NCBI GenBank assembly: GCA_934371475.1 | Contig: CAKRNX010000152.1 | Location: 1 to 5,546 of the forward strand | Length of the DNA stretch: 5,546 nucleotides | Origin: an uncultured Lachnospiraceae bacterium | GTDB taxonomy: Bacteria > Bacillota > Clostridia > Lachnospirales > Lachnospiraceae | Reading direction: 5' to 3' | Shown here: positions 5,405 through 5,546 of the stretch, piece by piece | Layout: each line of letters starts with the position of its first letter | How positions within the stretch are numbered: position 1 is the first letter of the stretch | Position numbers and translations under genes: made by a program | Notes under the pieces: model-generated | The model's database searches: none | The model's input: only the letters and a program-made list of their open reading frames with translations | What the model was told of the DNA's origin: nothing

Positions 5405-5434
5405 ATCTTATCTAAACGCAGGCACAGACTGCAA
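5405..5434 (-). promoter_or_regulatory. Possible weak promoter of the FNT channel gene
   Basis: On the minus strand TTGCAG (5429-5434) and TAAGAT (5405-5410) are 18 bases apart, a poor match to the sigma-A consensus. No convincing terminator separates fhs from the channel gene, so read-through from fhs is equally likely. Confidence 0.25.
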
Positions 5435-5469
5435 TCTGCTCTGTCCATGCCCGCGGCCAGTTTTATTAT

Positions 5470-5546
5470 TTAGAACAGTCCGGAAATCTTTCCTGTCTCG
5501 TCTACATCGATCCGCTCTGCAGCCGGCACCTTCGGCAGTCCGGGCA
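5470..5546 (-). CDS. fhs: Formate-tetrahydrofolate ligase, C-terminal end only (cut by the window)
   Basis: Only the last 25 codons are present, ending PGLPKVPAAERIDVDE, then TGKISGLF and TAA (5470-5472). This is the characteristic C-terminus of formate-tetrahydrofolate ligase (10-formyl-THF synthetase), where MTMPGLPK-type sequence and a final GLF are conserved. The full enzyme is about 555 residues and uses ATP to join formate to tetrahydrofolate, supplying formyl groups for purines and initiator tRNA and, in acetogens, the methyl branch of the Wood-Ljungdahl pathway. The call rests on a short but distinctive tail and fits the formate-family channel next to it. Confidence 0.85.
   Translation of the reverse strand, partial: PGLPKVPAAERIDVDETGKISGLF

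Overview
The window looks like chromosomal DNA of an anaerobic, low-to-mid GC Firmicute, most likely a Lachnospiraceae gut bacterium of the Blautia/Dorea/Mediterraneibacter kind. The reasons are a long-form hibernation factor, a DegV protein, a eukaryote-type HisA, the end of a formate-tetrahydrofolate ligase next to a formate/nitrite-family channel, strong purine-rich ribosome binding sites, and several structured non-coding repeats. The assignment is inference from protein resemblance only.

Layout. Positions 1-1479 hold two minus-strand genes: hpf (96-629), with a good promoter and a palindrome over its start point, and a HisA-like isomerase (706-1479). Positions 1480-1760 are repeat-rich and non-coding. 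Next come a minus-strand lipoprotein with 11-residue repeats (1764-2162) and a minus-strand DegV fatty-acid-binding protein (2281-3150). Positions 3151-3880 contain no gene. They hold a possible degV promoter with a GC-rich palindrome, a fragment of a dispersed hairpin element, and two tandem copies of a 141/193-base structured repeat. The only plus-strand gene (3881-4378) encodes a membrane-anchored protein resembling an FMN-binding domain. It is followed by another hairpin element and a strong two-way terminator that separates it from a convergent minus-strand pair: the FNT channel (4595-5371) and, upstream of it, the last codons of fhs (5470-5546).

How the genes fit together. The window is mostly ordinary housekeeping with single-gene units separated by repeats. 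The one clear functional pairing is fhs with the FNT channel: a formate-consuming ligase beside a likely formate channel. The HisA homologue has no histidine neighbours. I see no phage, transposase, CRISPR, toxin-antitoxin or defence system. The least ordinary content is the family of palindromic, probably RNA-structured repeats that fills nearly every intergenic gap.
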